Shown here: piece after piece, positions 37,390-37,996 of the stretch
How the letters are laid out: every line of letters starts with the position of its first letter
Position numbering within the stretch: the stretch's first letter is position 1
Source of the DNA: Pseudonocardia sp. KRD291
GTDB taxonomy: Bacteria > Actinomycetota > Actinomycetes > Mycobacteriales > Pseudonocardiaceae
DNA length: 37,996 nt
Assembly: GCF_019263595.1 (NCBI RefSeq)
Contig: NZ_JADQDD010000020.1
Location: 1-37,996, forward strand
Reading direction: 5' to 3'
Program-made: the position numbers and the translations under genes
The notes under the pieces: generated by a model
What the model saw: only the letters and a program-made list of their open reading frames with translations
The model's database searches: none
What the model was told of the DNA's origin: nothing

Positions 37390-37996
37390 TCATCCCTCCA
37401 GTTGGTATCCCGCGCCGCGCACGGTGCGGATCCGTTCGGGACCGATCTTGCGGCGGAGGTAGGAGATGTAGACCTGCACCAGGTTCGCCGACACCGGCTC
37501 GGCCCACGCCTGCCCGGCGAGATCGTCGTGCGAGACGACCTCGCCCGGGCGGGCGAGCAGCGCGATCAGCAACGAGTACTCGGTCGGCGAGAGCGCGACC
37601 GGCCGGCCGTCCACCGAGACCTCGCCGTGGTCGATCTCCACCGCGAGCCCGCCGTGGCTGAGCACCATCGGCGCCGGGAGCCCGGCCGCGGCGCGCAGGC
37701 GCAGCCGGATCCGGGCGGTCAGCTCGTCGACCATGAACGGGCGCAGCAGGAAGTCGTCGCGGTCGCCGCGCAGCAGCCCGATCAGGGCGGCGCGGCGTTC
37801 GCGCGAGGTGATCGCGACGACCGGGGTCAGCGGGGCCTCGTTGTGCAGTGCGCCGAGTACGACGCCCGGGTCGGGGCCGGGTAGCTCCATGTCGAGGACG
37901 ACGAGCGCAGCGGCGGCCGAGCGGATGCCGTCGAGCAGGCCGATGCCGTCGGAGACCGGGACGACGGCGACGCCGTCGGAGACGAGCTCCTGGCGC
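37390..37996 (-). CDS. OmpR-family response regulator (5'-truncated)
   Basis: The 202 C-terminal codons of a receiver/winged-helix regulator; the N-terminus lies beyond 37996. Receiver: the phospho-acceptor Asp is in LVVLDMELPGPDPG, and the switch Ser/Thr in VVAITSRE. The conserved Lys of KPF reads Arg (LLRPFMVDEL). The DNA-binding domain has VALSPTEYSLLIALLARPGEVVS, NLVQVYISYLRRKI and VRGAGYQLEG, the OmpR/PhoB recognition-helix and wing pattern. The sensor kinase is not in the window. Its target genes are unknown. Confidence 0.93.
   Translation of the reverse strand, partial: RQELVSDGVAVVPVSDGIGLLDGIRSAAAALVVLDMELPGPDPGVVLGALHNEAPLTPVVAITSRERRAALIGLLRGDRDDFLLRPFMVDELTARIRLRLRAAAGLPAPMVLSHGGLAVEIDHGEVSVDGRPVALSPTEYSLLIALLARPGEVVSHDDLAGQAWAEPVSANLVQVYISYLRRKIGPERIRTVRGAGYQLEG

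Noticed and set aside
1-37996. Searched for CRISPR arrays, insertion sequences, phage genes and attachment-site repeats.
   Set aside because: No regularly spaced repeats, no transposase or integrase motif, and no duplicated tRNA end were seen.

Overview
The window is about 38 kb of very GC-rich DNA, with third codon positions almost always G or C and frequent GTG or TTG starts. It looks like the chromosome of a filamentous actinomycete. The protein set (a RutA/SsuD-like LLM oxygenase, an F420-type LLM oxidoreductase, CoxLMS, an EthA-like Baeyer-Villiger monooxygenase, a class I cholesterol oxidase and a GAF/Fis activator without the sigma-54 loop) fits Pseudonocardia or a relative. That placement is inferred from gene content only. 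I see no phage, insertion sequence, CRISPR array or antibiotic gene cluster. The window is mostly catabolic operons with local regulators, followed by two tRNAs and housekeeping genes.

Region 1 (1-9476) is a minus-strand catabolic operon: MFS transporter, MaoC hydratase, CaiB/BaiF CoA-transferase, acyl-CoA dehydrogenase, amidase, MmgE/PrpD protein and LLM oxygenase (cut by the window edge). A GntR/FCD regulator is divergent from it. A 15-bp palindrome related to AAATGTC-N-GACATTT occurs at all three leader regions of this operon. At two of them it sits exactly in the 17-bp spacer of a good promoter. This is probably one regulon degrading an unknown amide- or acid-type substrate. An FMN reductase (9508-10095) lies just behind the regulator and could feed the LLM oxygenase.

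Region 2 (10096-12443) holds a poorly coding stretch with a 13-bp tandem repeat, a small secreted protein followed by two perfect hairpins, and an F420-type LLM oxidoreductase.

Region 3 (12775-21282) holds a STAS protein convergent with a six-gene minus-strand operon: acyl-CoA ligase, metallo-beta-lactamase-fold hydrolase, SDR-like protein, and a molybdenum hydroxylase in L-M-S order. The SDR-like protein has lost its catalytic tetrad. The operon is divergent from a tandem pair of closely related TetR regulators. A 14-bp element (CTAACGCTCATT[A/C]G) is present at both the ligase and hydrolase leaders. A likely pathway is activation of an acid to a CoA thioester followed by molybdenum-dependent hydroxylation or dehydrogenation.

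Region 4 (21287-30253) contains a YdcF-like membrane protein, a dienoyl-CoA isomerase, an FAD oxidoreductase, a molybdate-binding HTH-TOBE regulator, a two-TM protein, a Tat-exported cholesterol-oxidase-like GMC enzyme, and a Baeyer-Villiger monooxygenase plus alpha/beta hydrolase pair. That pair is divergent from its probable activator (30397-32139). The pair can convert a ketone to an ester and then to an acid and an alcohol.

Region 5 (32140-37996) contains an aldo/keto reductase remnant, tRNA-Arg(ACG) with a textbook terminator, tRNA-Ser(GCT), acetoacetyl-CoA synthetase, a dienelactone-hydrolase-like protein lacking the usual triad, a HisC-like aminotransferase, a GlsB/YeaQ membrane protein and a truncated OmpR-type response regulator.
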